The notes: a model not told the origin generated them from the sequence alone. 64,000 nt of DNA from CAZGUX01 sp964529305 (GCA_964529305.1 CAZGUX010000103.1:8705-72704); one strand, 5' to 3'. Positions 43,366-52,782 are shown, counted from the stretch's first letter. Made by a program: numbers and translations.

Positions 43366-44787
43366 ATGCTGCGCCGCGTCTGGGGATTCATCAATCCTCA
43401 GGGAGCCGAATCCGACCCCGGGTTTGCCCAGGAGATCCTCAGCCTGAGCGCCCTCGGACTTCGCATCACGGCGGCGGCGGAGATCATCATCCCCTTGGTG
43501 ATGATGCTCGCCCAGTACCTGGTGCTGCGGAGTTCGCTTGCCTTGCGCGTGTATTTGTACCAGGGGATTGCGATCATCGCCATCGGCATCCTGACACTGG
43601 GGGCAAGCCGCCTGGATTGGGCCTACGAACGATCGCGCGCCGTGTGTTTGCTGTCGGTGTATGTGGCCGGACTCATCATCGTCACTTCCGGCCTCTTCAT
43701 CGTTGTCGAAGTACCGGGGACAGGCCACTATATTCCCGGACGAATCACCGGGCTCATGATGCTGGTGGTGGCGGTGATGCCGCTGGCGCCCTGGCAGACC
43801 CTGGCCCTGGGCGCGGGGATTGGGGTCTACTACCTGGGGGCCCTGGAATTCTTCCGCCGGGTGCATAGTCTGGCCAACTCGGAACTCGACGCATACGACC
43901 ACGTGTTCATGGCCGTGATCACGCTGATCGCCTCGGCACTGACGGCCGTGGTCTACCAGCAGAGGGCGGCCAACTACCGGTCGTACATCACGGCCTTGCG
44001 CGCTTCCATGGATCTGCGCCGGGCGCAATCGCAAATGCTGCTCGCCGAAAACGGCGCGTCGATGGGCCGCCTGGCGGCCGCGCTCAGCCACGAACTCAAT
44101 ACACCGCTGGGCGTGCTGCGCAGCGCGGTGAGCACACTACCCGGCCTGGCGACTCGGATCGGCGCGGCCGAGGAAGACCAGCGCGAGCGGCTCCTGGCCT
44201 TGCAGCAGGAACTGTACCGCTCCATGATCGGATCGGTCGACCGCCTGCGCGACATCGTGGGCAGGATGCAGCGCTACACCAATCTCGACCGCGCCGAGGT
44301 GCAGGTGACCGACATTGCGAGCCTGCTGCGCGACGTGGTGGCCCTGCACGGCCGGTTGTTCGAGGGAAAAGTGAAGGTGGATCTGCGATTCGCCGCGGTC
44401 CCGCCTCTGTCCTGCCGTCCCCAGCAGCTCAGCGCCGTCTTCACCAGTCTGCTGAACAATGCGGTGGAGGCGTGCGCGCCGGGCAGCGGCCTGGTGGTGG
44501 TGGCCACCCGGCAGCGGGATCACGAGGTCGAGATCCAGATCCAGGACAACGGCCGGGGGCTTTCGCAACGCGAGTTGGCCGCGATCTTCGATCCGGGCTT
44601 CCGGGTCAATCACGGAAAAGTGGGCACCGGCAACTGGAGCCTGTTTGGCGCGCGCCAGATCGTCAACGAACACGGCGGCGACATCCGCATCGACAGCCGG
44701 GAGGGGAAAGGCACTACGGTCAGTGTGAGCCTGCCCCTTCCCGTGCGAACCACCTCTCACTTCCGCAAGGCCGAGTTGGCGGGCTGA
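43366..44787 (+). CDS. Membrane sensor histidine kinase (orphan)
   Basis: The ATG at 43366 follows AAAGGA, only 8 bases after the PHP gene stop. The 473-residue kinase has an N-terminal block of about six transmembrane helices (residues 35-200) and a coiled-coil linker. The HisKA H-box ALSHELNTPLGV has His242, and the ATPase domain has the N-box SLLNNAVEAC (Asn365), G1 DNGRG (394-398) and G2 GTGNWSLFGARQIVNEHGG. The G2 box lacks the usual GLG motif (GTGNWSLFG), but the fold is complete. No response regulator lies nearby, so its partner is elsewhere. The input signal is sensed in the membrane region. Confidence 0.9.
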   Translation: MLRRVWGFINPQGAESDPGFAQEILSLSALGLRITAAAEIIIPLVMMLAQYLVLRSSLALRVYLYQGIAIIAIGILTLGASRLDWAYERSRAVCLLSVYVAGLIIVTSGLFIVVEVPGTGHYIPGRITGLMMLVVAVMPLAPWQTLALGAGIGVYYLGALEFFRRVHSLANSELDAYDHVFMAVITLIASALTAVVYQQRAANYRSYITALRASMDLRRAQSQMLLAENGASMGRLAAALSHELNTPLGVLRSAVSTLPGLATRIGAAEEDQRERLLALQQELYRSMIGSVDRLRDIVGRMQRYTNLDRAEVQVTDIASLLRDVVALHGRLFEGKVKVDLRFAAVPPLSCRPQQLSAVFTSLLNNAVEACAPGSGLVVVATRQRDHEVEIQIQDNGRGLSQRELAAIFDPGFRVNHGKVGTGNWSLFGARQIVNEHGGDIRIDSREGKGTTVSVSLPLPVRTTSHFRKAELAG

Positions 44788-44789
44788 TT

Positions 44790-46022
44790 TCAGTTCTTCA
44801 CGACGAAAGGCACCGGCACGGGTTTGCCCGCCCGGTCCAACACCCGGACCGGTTCCCAGGATCGCGGGGTGATGCGCATCAGTTGCCGCTCGATCTCGAC
44901 GATCAGGAACTGATTCTGCGGCGACCAACCGGCGATATGCGCGGCCACCAGGCGTCTCCGCACGTTCTTGGATCGCAGTTCGCCTCCGGAGCCGCTGATC
45001 ACGTACGTAATCGATCCGGTCTCGGTGGCGTTGCTGATCTGGAAGTTGTGTTCGTGCCCGTTGAACACGATCTTGACTCCCGCCTTCTGGAACCATTCGA
45101 GCCAATGCTTCAACGCATCAAGTGCCGGAGGGTGCCGGGGGCCGGCAGTGAACGGCGGGTGATGGAAGTAGGGGATCTTCCACGGCGCGCGCGAGCGGGC
45201 GAGTTCCCGCTTCAGCCATTCCGATTCCTCGCCTTCCGGACGGTAGAAGGGTTCCGGCGGGCCGACCTCCCGGTTCTCCGTCGAATCCAGGGAGAAAAAC
45301 TCGGCCAGGCCGCCGAACGAGAACTTGTAGAAGCGGGCCGGCTGGCCGCCGGGGAAAAAGAAGTTGTCGAGATACACCGGCAGGTCGCCGTGCGATTCGC
45401 TTTCGTTCCCGTCGTGATTGCCGGGGCTCGCGTAGAACGGCACGTGCGCCAGCAGTTCCTGATAGGGGCGGAAGAACTTCTTCTCCCAATCGACATCACG
45501 GTCGCCGGAGTTCCGGACGGGAATGCCCGCCACGGTGTCGGCGTAGATGTTGTCTCCAGTGGTCAGCACGAATCGAACGGGGTTCCCGGAGGACTGCCGG
45601 GCCGTGAACTCCTTGGTCATTTCGGCCGCAATCCGGTATTGCGGCTTCTTGCCGGTGCCGTAGTCGCCCATGACAAAAAAGGCCAGCCGATCCGACTGAA
45701 CCGGCCATGTTCGCACCGTACCGCCGCCCACTCGCGCCCCGTTGACGCGCAATTCGTACGGATACTCGGTATCGGGCTTCAGACCCTCGACGCGCAGCCA
45801 GTTACGTTTGGCTGCGATCTGGCGGTCGCCAATATGCAGAACCGCGGAGGCAAGCGGCTCGGAATCGCGGCCAATCGTGTTGCCGGCTCCGGAGGTGGTC
45901 CCCCACGCCAGCACGACCGCCGACGGCTCAACCGTGCCGACGTACACATGAAAGGGTGCGGCCAGCCCGGTTAGGCACCAGGTCAGCGCGACCAGGAACG
46001 TTCGATACCCACGACCTGCCAA
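44790..46022 (-). CDS. Exported purple-acid-phosphatase-like metallophosphoesterase
   Basis: The 410-residue protein starts at a TTG (46022) whose signal peptide (YRTFLVALTWCLTGLA) requires a start in this region, so the 40-base overlap with the upstream gene is real. A fibronectin-like N-domain (AVVLAWGTTSGAGN, RVEGLKPDTEYPYELR) precedes the metal site. That site comprises AFFVMGDYGTGKKP (Asp), VLTTGDNIYA (Asp), FYASPGNHDGNE (Asn-His), KIPYFHHPPFTAG and VFNGHEHNFQ (His-x-His). This is the full purple-acid-phosphatase motif set apart from a clear Tyr ligand variant. It would hydrolyse phosphate esters outside the cytoplasm. It is the last gene of the barrel/kinase-like operon. Confidence 0.85.
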   Translation of the reverse strand: MAGRGYRTFLVALTWCLTGLAAPFHVYVGTVEPSAVVLAWGTTSGAGNTIGRDSEPLASAVLHIGDRQIAAKRNWLRVEGLKPDTEYPYELRVNGARVGGGTVRTWPVQSDRLAFFVMGDYGTGKKPQYRIAAEMTKEFTARQSSGNPVRFVLTTGDNIYADTVAGIPVRNSGDRDVDWEKKFFRPYQELLAHVPFYASPGNHDGNESESHGDLPVYLDNFFFPGGQPARFYKFSFGGLAEFFSLDSTENREVGPPEPFYRPEGEESEWLKRELARSRAPWKIPYFHHPPFTAGPRHPPALDALKHWLEWFQKAGVKIVFNGHEHNFQISNATETGSITYVISGSGGELRSKNVRRRLVAAHIAGWSPQNQFLIVEIERQLMRITPRSWEPVRVLDRAGKPVPVPFVVKN

Positions 46023-47581
46023 TCGGCACCCCGTCTCCGCAGATAGACCCGCACGGACTTCGCGGCATCGCCGGCATGAATGCTCGCGGACACGAACTCC
46101 CCCGGCGATCGCGGAACCTCCGCCGAAGCCGCTCCCGCAATCGGTGAGTGCCGGTCGGCTTGATTGTCAAACTCCGACCAGGTCCACTGATACTGGCGTG
46201 ATGGCTCAATCTTATGTTTGACCGCGAGATCCTCGAATTCAAGGCGGCCGGCGCGGACTTCGAACCGGTCGAGCGGCAGCACCCTGGTCAAGTAGGTCCT
46301 TCCAATGCGATTGCGCCTCTCGATCAGGATCTTGGTGACCCACTCCGTGGCCCGCCGGTCGCTATACCGGCCGGTTGCGACGATCGCGGCGATCTGTTCG
46401 TCGGTAAACTCCATCACTTGCTTCGCCGCCCAATAGGTATCGTCCGGTTGGCGATTGAGGAAGGCGGGGTTGCGGTACTCCGGCCTGAAATTCTCCGGTT
46501 CGAAGATGTCCGCCGAGAACCGGCCCACGGAGGGCAGATCGGGAAAATCGACTCGCGCCCAACGCGGCACGTAAAAGCCCAGGGTGGCGATCTCAGCCAC
46601 GGCGGGCTTGAAGGCAAACAGATACTGATTCCCGGACCGGGCGCCGTTCGCCTTCGTGCTCGCGCTGCCAAGGGTCGAACCGAAATCGATGAGGTGATGC
46701 TTGACGTATTTGCGGCCGCCTTCCTCCACGAGCATGTCGAGGGTATTGACAGCGCGCGAGTCCTCGTGGCCCAGCCAGGCGCAAAAGACGAACAGGCCCC
46801 TCAGGTCACGCCGGTGCTCGTGCGGCACCGTATCGTTCGGATCGTCACGCCGTGTCCCGTAGAAGCGGAACGGGCCGATGTCCTGACCCGACAAAAACAG
46901 GCTCGCAACAGCGCGATACGTACCGTCCTTCTGGCGCGGCACTTTCATGAGAATCTCATCCACGTCACGGCTGGTCATGGGCCGATCCGTACCGCGGGCG
47001 TCCGGAATTTTGGCCTTTGGGTCAATCACGAGTTGATCGCGGCGGAACGCCACCAGGTAGTATTCCGGAACGTGGTACCCGAACGCGTGGAAGAATCGCG
47101 ACGTAATCACATCGGCGGCCGTGGCCATTTCCGGATTGGTCATCGGATCGAATTTCAGGACATAGCGGCTGCCGTGGGAGTCCCGGATCCGGAAGCCCGG
47201 CGTCACACCCTGGTTCTTCGCCGCGATCACGCTCCACGGTCCGCCGGGTTCGGGCGGGTGGCCGATGCCAGGGCCGCGAACCATCTCGTCGACGGTCATC
47301 GGCCGGGTCCAGTGGCGGGACTGGTACCATGCGCCGTTCAGGGGTTCGCCGAGCGTCGTCACGGCGCGGGAGGGAATCGTCTTTCCTTTGGCCGGATGCT
47401 CACCGGGCAATGCCAGCGTGTGGCTGAACAGGTCGTACATGTCGTCGACCTTGCGCCGGGCGGCTTTGTCGACCCGCATCGGCGCCGGTTCGTCGATCAG
47501 CGGATCGTCGGAATAGAATCTCGCCGCGTTCACGGGAGCCATCGCGGCCAGGAGCACGAATATGGATGACAGGGCGCGCAT
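45983..47581 (-). CDS. Exported protein with atypical-kinase-like motifs, unknown function
   Basis: The 532-residue protein has a signal peptide (RALSSIFVLLAAMAPVNA). Residues 138-180 read GSRYVLKFDPMTNPEMATAA and DVITSRFFHAFGYHVPEYYL, recalling the Lys- and Glu-bearing N-lobe of HipA/PI-kinase-like folds (Lys143, Glu151). Residues 260-304 read FVFCAWLGHEDSRAVNTLDM and then KHHLIDFGSTLG. This could supply a catalytic Asp274, Asn279 and metal-binding Asp299-Phe-Gly. I know no named family for it. It starts 2 bases after the barrel gene and its 3' end overlaps the phosphatase gene, so all three are tightly coupled. The kinase idea is inference from motifs. Confidence 0.6.
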   Translation of the reverse strand: MRALSSIFVLLAAMAPVNAARFYSDDPLIDEPAPMRVDKAARRKVDDMYDLFSHTLALPGEHPAKGKTIPSRAVTTLGEPLNGAWYQSRHWTRPMTVDEMVRGPGIGHPPEPGGPWSVIAAKNQGVTPGFRIRDSHGSRYVLKFDPMTNPEMATAADVITSRFFHAFGYHVPEYYLVAFRRDQLVIDPKAKIPDARGTDRPMTSRDVDEILMKVPRQKDGTYRAVASLFLSGQDIGPFRFYGTRRDDPNDTVPHEHRRDLRGLFVFCAWLGHEDSRAVNTLDMLVEEGGRKYVKHHLIDFGSTLGSASTKANGARSGNQYLFAFKPAVAEIATLGFYVPRWARVDFPDLPSVGRFSADIFEPENFRPEYRNPAFLNRQPDDTYWAAKQVMEFTDEQIAAIVATGRYSDRRATEWVTKILIERRNRIGRTYLTRVLPLDRFEVRAGRLEFEDLAVKHKIEPSRQYQWTWSEFDNQADRHSPIAGAASAEVPRSPGEFVSASIHAGDAAKSVRVYLRRRGADWQVVGIERSWSR

Positions 47582-47583
47582 GT

Positions 47584-48795
47584 TCAGAACACGTTGTTGA
47601 ATTTGAACCAGATCTGGTAGCCTTCATGGCTAAAGCCAACGTCGATCCGGAGAAACACGCTATTTCGGACGTTGAACCGGAACCCGAATCCAGCCGAACC
47701 TTCCAGGTCGTTGAAATTGAGGTCGGCGGTCCGCGCAAATACCTTTCCACCGTCGACAAACACCGCCATATCGAGGCCGCTGAACGATTCCCACCGGTAT
47801 TCCGCGTTCAGAACCAGAAGATTGTTGTCATAAAAGCGATACGGCCTAAACCCTCGCAGCGTTTCCGACCCGCCCAGCACGGGCTGCAGGTAAAACGGTA
47901 CCTGCTGGCCTCGGCCGGCATCCGTCAGGACCGTCTTACCGCGCAGGGCAAACACGCGCCGTTCATTGAAGAACGGGATGTACTGCTGCACTTCGAGGTC
48001 GACCATATTGAACGAATGTGCATGCAGGGTACGGTCGGAATGATAGGTATACTCGGCCCGGTAGTTCCCGCCTTTCCTGGGGCCTCCGGGAATATCGCGG
48101 TAGTCGTATTGAATATATCCTCCCCCGCGAAGAAAATCCGACTGGCGGTCCAGGCCGGGTGTGGAAATCGGGGTGAAGGTTTGCTCGGTCGAGGCAAAGT
48201 TCGGGTGAGTCCCGGGTCCCGTATTGACCATCAGGTACCCGCCCTTCGCGGCCAGGCTCAGGTACCGGAAGGGCTTGATTCCCGCGACGGCGTCGAATTC
48301 GGTCGTCTCACGCCGGAAGTCGCTCCGTCCGGTCTTCTTCGAATCCGGCCCCGGCCCGTAGTATTGAATTCGAGGCATGTTGGCGTAGGTGGTGTACAGG
48401 TCGACAAACACCCGATTGCCGGCTAGGTGGGGGGCGGTCAACTGCAGGTCGTACTTGAGAGCTTTCGCCACCGAAGCCACGGCGGAGGCGCGAAATTTCA
48501 TCTGCCCTTTGGCGAGATCCTCGCGCACGTACTCCGGTCCCACTGCGAAGCCCTGCGCCACGGGGAGGCCGCCTAACTTGATGCGCAGCCCGTTCAGCCC
48601 GCCCAGAATTCTCTCGATGATCTTCTGGTCGTTGATCCACAGCAGGTCCCGCTCGATGCCCGGATTCTTTTCGGGCGCGACGGTTCCCGATTTCTTCTGT
48701 CGCTCGGCCTCGATCTCGGCCGCCCGCGAGTCGAACTGGGCGCACACCACCATGGGACACAGCAGAGCCAGTACCACAAGTCGAGTAAGGGGCAT
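47584..48795 (-). CDS. BamA/TamA-like outer-membrane barrel protein without POTRA domains
   Basis: The 403-residue protein has a signal peptide (PLTRLVVLALLCPMVVCAQ) and a short helical N-region. A bacterial-surface-antigen barrel follows from about residue 95, with strands such as NRVFVDLYTTYANMPRIQYY and GNYRAEYTYHSDRTLHAHSF. The barrel signature is LGGSETLRGFRPYRFYDNNL with the Omp85 Arg-Gly-Phe motif, and the protein ends FRIDVG-type strand then WFKFNNVF with terminal Phe. The N-region is too short for POTRA domains, so it is a minimal Omp85-like barrel. It is the first gene of the three-gene minus-strand operon and may export or anchor the following proteins. Confidence 0.82.
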   Translation of the reverse strand: MPLTRLVVLALLCPMVVCAQFDSRAAEIEAERQKKSGTVAPEKNPGIERDLLWINDQKIIERILGGLNGLRIKLGGLPVAQGFAVGPEYVREDLAKGQMKFRASAVASVAKALKYDLQLTAPHLAGNRVFVDLYTTYANMPRIQYYGPGPDSKKTGRSDFRRETTEFDAVAGIKPFRYLSLAAKGGYLMVNTGPGTHPNFASTEQTFTPISTPGLDRQSDFLRGGGYIQYDYRDIPGGPRKGGNYRAEYTYHSDRTLHAHSFNMVDLEVQQYIPFFNERRVFALRGKTVLTDAGRGQQVPFYLQPVLGGSETLRGFRPYRFYDNNLLVLNAEYRWESFSGLDMAVFVDGGKVFARTADLNFNDLEGSAGFGFRFNVRNSVFLRIDVGFSHEGYQIWFKFNNVF

Positions 48796-48864
48796 ACGAA
48801 GAGGCGCGTCAGACTACTATAGCCCGTCTACGCGTGTACCGGGCCAAGTGGATTCATCCGCGAA

Positions 48865-49911
48865 TCAACATAGCCGGCCGGACTCCCAGGCTTCTTCGTA
48901 CATGGCGACGATGTTTTCCGTGGGGATATCCGCCAGCAGGTGCTGGGACGGGGAGATCGTGAATCCTCCGTAGGGCTTGAAGGTGGCGACTCGGTCTCTC
49001 ACTTCGCGGCGCACGTCTTCGGGCGTACCGAAGGGCAGCGTCTGCTGGGTGTCCATCGAGCCGTGAAAGCACAGCCGGCCGCCGTATTTCGCCGCGAGTT
49101 CGCGCGCATCCATTCCGGCCGCGCGGACCTGAACCGGCTCCAGAATGTTCAACCCCATCTCCAGGAACGAGGGAATCCAGCGCGCCACGCTGCCGCAGGA
49201 GTGATGCATCACGGGCTTGCCGTGCCGTCTGCCGACATTGTAGATTCTGCCGAGATAGGGCCGCACAAACTCGTCGAACAGCCGCTGGCTCATCATCGGG
49301 CCGCTCTGAAACCCGTAGTCGTCGCCCGTAAAGCAGATGTCGATGTTCTTTCCCGCTTTTTCGAACATCACCTCCGAGGCCCGCTCCATGAAGTCCACGA
49401 TGCGGCCGAGGATGGCGTGGGCCACCTCCGGGTGGTCGTGCATCAAGAGGAAGAAACGGTCCATGCCCACGAGTTCGCTGGACGCTTCGAAGAACCATCC
49501 CCAGACCCCGCCGAGGACCGCATAGCTTTCGAAACGCGCGCAGTCTTCGGCGTAGGCTTCGTAGTCCCACATGTCCGGCGAGGGCCAATACGGGTAGGCT
49601 TCCACCTCCGCAACCGTTTGGACATCCGCCAGCGGATGGACCAGGGCGTAGCCGAAGTCGCCAACGCCGGCGCGCGGGATGCCGAAATAGTCGCGCGAGC
49701 GCCCTTGCTCGTCGACCAGCGGAAAACCGATCCAGCGAGGTTTCGGGTAGCGAAAGTCCACGTGGAGGCGCTCCATCAGGGCCAGGTCGTCCGCCACACC
49801 GAAGTGCTCGCGCAGCCGCGCGTAGACATCGGAAGACGCGCAGAAGTCAATGGTGAAGCGATCGACCGTCTGAAACGAGTAGTTGCGGAGAACGCGCTCT
49901 TTGGATGTCAT
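48865..49911 (-). CDS. Uroporphyrinogen-decarboxylase-family (URO-D) methyltransferase-like protein
   Basis: The 348-residue cytoplasmic protein has no signal peptide and reads TSKERVLRNYSFQTVDRFTI, the standard start of the URO-D superfamily. GVWGWFFEASSELVGMDRFF, DICFTGDDYGFQSGPMMSQR, GKPVMHHSCGSVARWIPSFL and GLNILEPVQVRAAGMDAREL follow. The late FHGSMDTQQTLPFGTPEDVR is typical of the corrinoid methyltransferase branch (MtaA/CmuA-like), with His and Cys in HHSCGS as possible zinc ligands. True HemE is less likely. Its ATG overlaps the alpha-L-fucosidase stop, implying joint expression with glycan degradation. Confidence 0.85.
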   Translation of the reverse strand: MTSKERVLRNYSFQTVDRFTIDFCASSDVYARLREHFGVADDLALMERLHVDFRYPKPRWIGFPLVDEQGRSRDYFGIPRAGVGDFGYALVHPLADVQTVAEVEAYPYWPSPDMWDYEAYAEDCARFESYAVLGGVWGWFFEASSELVGMDRFFLLMHDHPEVAHAILGRIVDFMERASEVMFEKAGKNIDICFTGDDYGFQSGPMMSQRLFDEFVRPYLGRIYNVGRRHGKPVMHHSCGSVARWIPSFLEMGLNILEPVQVRAAGMDARELAAKYGGRLCFHGSMDTQQTLPFGTPEDVRREVRDRVATFKPYGGFTISPSQHLLADIPTENIVAMYEEAWESGRLC

Positions 49912-51227
49912 CGCGCCTCCAAGGCCAGGACGGTGGCATGGAGGTTGGGCGTCACCGATGTGGTGTCGATCCTCAGCCGATCCCCTTCCTGGGTGAATTT
50001 CAACGGCTTCTTGGACGCCAGAAGACTGACCTGCCGCACCCGGTGCTTCAGGCCTGCAATCTCAAGAGAAGCCGACGGCCAGTCGAACACGTGCGCGTAC
50101 ACCGTTCGGCCCTTGGCTGTGGTTCGTCCGAACGGCAGCGACTGGAGCGGCCCGTAGGTGGTGCCGTAAATCGATTCGCCGTTCGCCTTCAGCCACTCGC
50201 CCATGGCCAGCAGCCTCTCTTCGAACTCCGGTTGGATGGCGCCTTCCGGCGTGGGGCCGACGTTCAGCAGGAAGTTGCCACCCTTGCTGGCCGCGTCGAT
50301 CAGGGTCCGGATCAACTCGGTCGTGCTCTTGTAGCGCAGATCGTTCCGGTTGTAGGCCCATGTCCCGTTGATGGTCATGCAGGTCTCCCAGGGTTGGAAG
50401 TCCTCGGGCTTGGGTGGCTCGGCGGCGAGCGCCTCATCGCGGGGGCTGAAGTTGGCGACCTTCGAATGGCGGGTGGGAATGCCCTTCGGAAGCCGCTGCT
50501 CGGGGGTGGCGTAGTCGCCCATGGGCCCGATGCGATTGTTGATGAGGCAGCGGGGCTGGAGTTCCCGAATCATTTTGTGGAAGCGGACCCCGTCCCACTT
50601 TTCGTGAAGGCCCAGCCCGTCGAACCAGATGACGAAGAGGTCGCCGTAGCGGGTGAGCAGTTCGCGAAGCTGCAGTTCCATGTAGCTCAAATAGAGCGGC
50701 CATTCCGGCCGGAACGCCTCGCCTTTCCAGTTCTCCCTTGACGGTTTGGCCGTGTCGCGATAGGCCGCGTGATGCATGTCGGGTGGCGAGTAATAAAACC
50801 CGAACGGCAGTACTTCGTCGTGCGCGGCCTTCGCCAGCATTGCCGCGATGTCCTTGCCGTATGGGGTCCGCGTGATCTTGTACTCGGTGAAGGCCGAGTC
50901 GAACATCGCGAAGCCGTCGTGGTGTTTGGAGGTGAAGACCATGTACCGCTGTCCGGCCGCCTTGGCTAGCTTCACCCACGCCTTCGGGTCGAAACGGACC
51001 GGATTAAAGCGCGCGGGCAGAGACCGGTAATCCGCCTCGGAGAGCGTGCCTGCTTCGGGCCGCATCAAGGGCCAGGACGCTTCCACACTGGCCAGCGAAT
51101 ACGGCCCCCAGTGAATGAACATGCCGAATTTGCAGTCGTTGAATCGCCGGATGCGCTCGGCCGCGGGATCTTCCGCCACGGCCGGCCATTGGAGCAGGAT
51201 GAATAGGAGTAGAAGGAAACGAGTCAT
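49908..51227 (-). CDS. Exported alpha-L-fucosidase (GH29)
   Basis: The ATG at 51227 gives a signal peptide (TRFLLLLFILLQWPAVA); the open frame upstream is the shadow of the decarboxylase. The 439-residue protein has FGMFIHWGPYSLASVEASW, RYMVFTSKHHDGFAMFDSAF (substrate His pair), PFGFYYSPPDMHH, and the nucleophile strand DLFVIWFDGLG with Asp203. All are GH29 hallmarks. The tail is a beta-sandwich (IAGLKHRVRQVSLLASKKPL). It removes terminal L-fucose from glycans in the periplasm or outside. Its TGA overlaps the URO-D start (ATGA). A fucose-isomerase-like gene lies 22 kb away. Confidence 0.92.
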   Translation of the reverse strand: MTRFLLLLFILLQWPAVAEDPAAERIRRFNDCKFGMFIHWGPYSLASVEASWPLMRPEAGTLSEADYRSLPARFNPVRFDPKAWVKLAKAAGQRYMVFTSKHHDGFAMFDSAFTEYKITRTPYGKDIAAMLAKAAHDEVLPFGFYYSPPDMHHAAYRDTAKPSRENWKGEAFRPEWPLYLSYMELQLRELLTRYGDLFVIWFDGLGLHEKWDGVRFHKMIRELQPRCLINNRIGPMGDYATPEQRLPKGIPTRHSKVANFSPRDEALAAEPPKPEDFQPWETCMTINGTWAYNRNDLRYKSTTELIRTLIDAASKGGNFLLNVGPTPEGAIQPEFEERLLAMGEWLKANGESIYGTTYGPLQSLPFGRTTAKGRTVYAHVFDWPSASLEIAGLKHRVRQVSLLASKKPLKFTQEGDRLRIDTTSVTPNLHATVLALEAR

Positions 51228-51297
51228 GGAGTTCAACCCGCGGTCATCGTAGCGCCCGCGATCGCGGAGCGATAGGCTCCGTTTTACCCTGGGAGAG

Positions 51298-52782
51298 ATG
51301 TCCGAAGACTTACGCGCAGCGCCGCTCGACATGACGCCGGACCAGTTCCGCCGCCTGGGCCACGAACTGGTCGACCAGGTGGCCGAGTTTCTGCAATCCT
51401 GGGACGGCCGGCCCGTCACCCCGGGTGAGAGTCCGGCGCAGGTTCGCGCCCTTCTGGGAGACATCACCTTCACCGAGCATGGTGAAGACGAAAGCACGGT
51501 GCTGCAGTCGGCCTGGCGCCTGCTGGTGGAACACTCTCTGCTTAACGGACACCCGCGCTTTGGCGGCTACGTGACGTCGTCGCCCGCGCCCATCGGCTGC
51601 CTCGCCGACCTGATGGCCTCCGCCCTCAACCCCAATGTCGGGGCCTGGATCCTGGCGCCGATCGCCACGGAGATCGAACTGCAGACCATCCGCTGGATCG
51701 CCGAGTTCATCGGCTACCCGTCGAGTGCGGGAGGCCTGCTGGTGAGCGGCGGCAATATGGCCAACTTCGTTGGCTTCCTCGCCGCCCGGCGCGCCAAGGC
51801 CGGTCCCGGGATTCGCTCCGCCGGGGTCGCCTCGGGCGGACGCCTGCTGGCCTATACCTCGCAAGAGACTCATACCTGGATTCAAAAGGCCACCGACCTG
51901 TTCGGCCTGGGCACCGATGCGATTCGATGGATCCCGTGCGATGCCCGCTGCCGCATCGACCTCGCCGCCCTTCGGCAGACGATCGAGCACGACCTGGCTG
52001 CGGGCGGACGGCCGTTCTTCCTCAGCGCTTCCGCCGGAACGGTGAGTACGGGCGCGGTCGACCCCCTTCCGGACTTGGCGGAGATCGCGCGAGCCTATGA
52101 TCTCTGGTTTCACGTCGACGGCGCGTATGGCGGGCCGGCCGCGGCGCTGCCGGACGCTTCGGCCGACCTGAAAGGCCTTTCCTTGGCCGATTCGGTGGCC
52201 CTCGATCCGCACAAGTGGCTGTATGCTCCCGTGGAAGCGGGCTGCACCCTGGTGCGCAACCCAGCCGCGCTACGCGACACGTTCGACTACTCGCCGGCCT
52301 ACTACCACTTCGAGGCGGACGCCGAGGAGGCGCCCCTCAACTTCTACGCGACCGGCCCGCAGAACTCTCGCGGCTTCCGCGCGTTGAAAGTATGGATGGC
52401 GCTGAGGGCCGCCGGCCGCGAAGGCATGCGCCGCATGATCGCCGATGACATCGCGCTGGCCAGGGCGCTCTACCGCAAGGTGCAGGGACACGACGAACTG
52501 GAGGCGCTTACGCACGGGCTCAGCATCACGACCTTCCGCTATGTGCCGCGCGGCGTCGATCGCGCCGATCCCTACCTGAATCAACTGAACGAACAATTGC
52601 TCGAGCGTATCCAGAAGAGCGGAGAGTTGTTCCTGTCCAACGCGCTGATCAACGGCACGTTCGCGCTCAGGATGTGCATTGTCAACTTCCGCACCGCGAT
52701 GGCCGACATCCGCGCGATTCCGGAGATTGTCATTCGGCTCGGCCGCGAGGTCCACACGCGGTCCGGCCCTGCCGCATCCTGA
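51298..52782 (+). CDS. PLP-dependent aromatic-L-amino-acid decarboxylase-like protein
   Basis: The 494-residue cytoplasmic protein matches the group II decarboxylases: HPRFGGYVTSSPAPIGCLAD, LNPNVGAWILAPIATEIELQ, GGLLVSGGNMANFVGFLAAR and SQETHTWIQKATDLFG (His192, stacking over PLP). LWFHVDGAYGGPAAAL carries Asp274, and SVALDPHKWLYAPVEAG carries Lys306, the Schiff-base Lys. It decarboxylates an aromatic amino acid such as Tyr, Trp or DOPA to the amine, with the exact substrate unknown. It is divergent from the GH29 gene, 70 bases away, and its 3' end overlaps the convergent DUF3592 gene by 53 bases. Confidence 0.9.
   Translation: MSEDLRAAPLDMTPDQFRRLGHELVDQVAEFLQSWDGRPVTPGESPAQVRALLGDITFTEHGEDESTVLQSAWRLLVEHSLLNGHPRFGGYVTSSPAPIGCLADLMASALNPNVGAWILAPIATEIELQTIRWIAEFIGYPSSAGGLLVSGGNMANFVGFLAARRAKAGPGIRSAGVASGGRLLAYTSQETHTWIQKATDLFGLGTDAIRWIPCDARCRIDLAALRQTIEHDLAAGGRPFFLSASAGTVSTGAVDPLPDLAEIARAYDLWFHVDGAYGGPAAALPDASADLKGLSLADSVALDPHKWLYAPVEAGCTLVRNPAALRDTFDYSPAYYHFEADAEEAPLNFYATGPQNSRGFRALKVWMALRAAGREGMRRMIADDIALARALYRKVQGHDELEALTHGLSITTFRYVPRGVDRADPYLNQLNEQLLERIQKSGELFLSNALINGTFALRMCIVNFRTAMADIRAIPEIVIRLGREVHTRSGPAAS

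Noticed and set aside
45983..47581. HipA-type toxin of a toxin-antitoxin pair
   Set aside because: The protein is exported, twice as variable in length, and has no HipB-like HTH gene beside it; only the kinase-like motifs are reminiscent.
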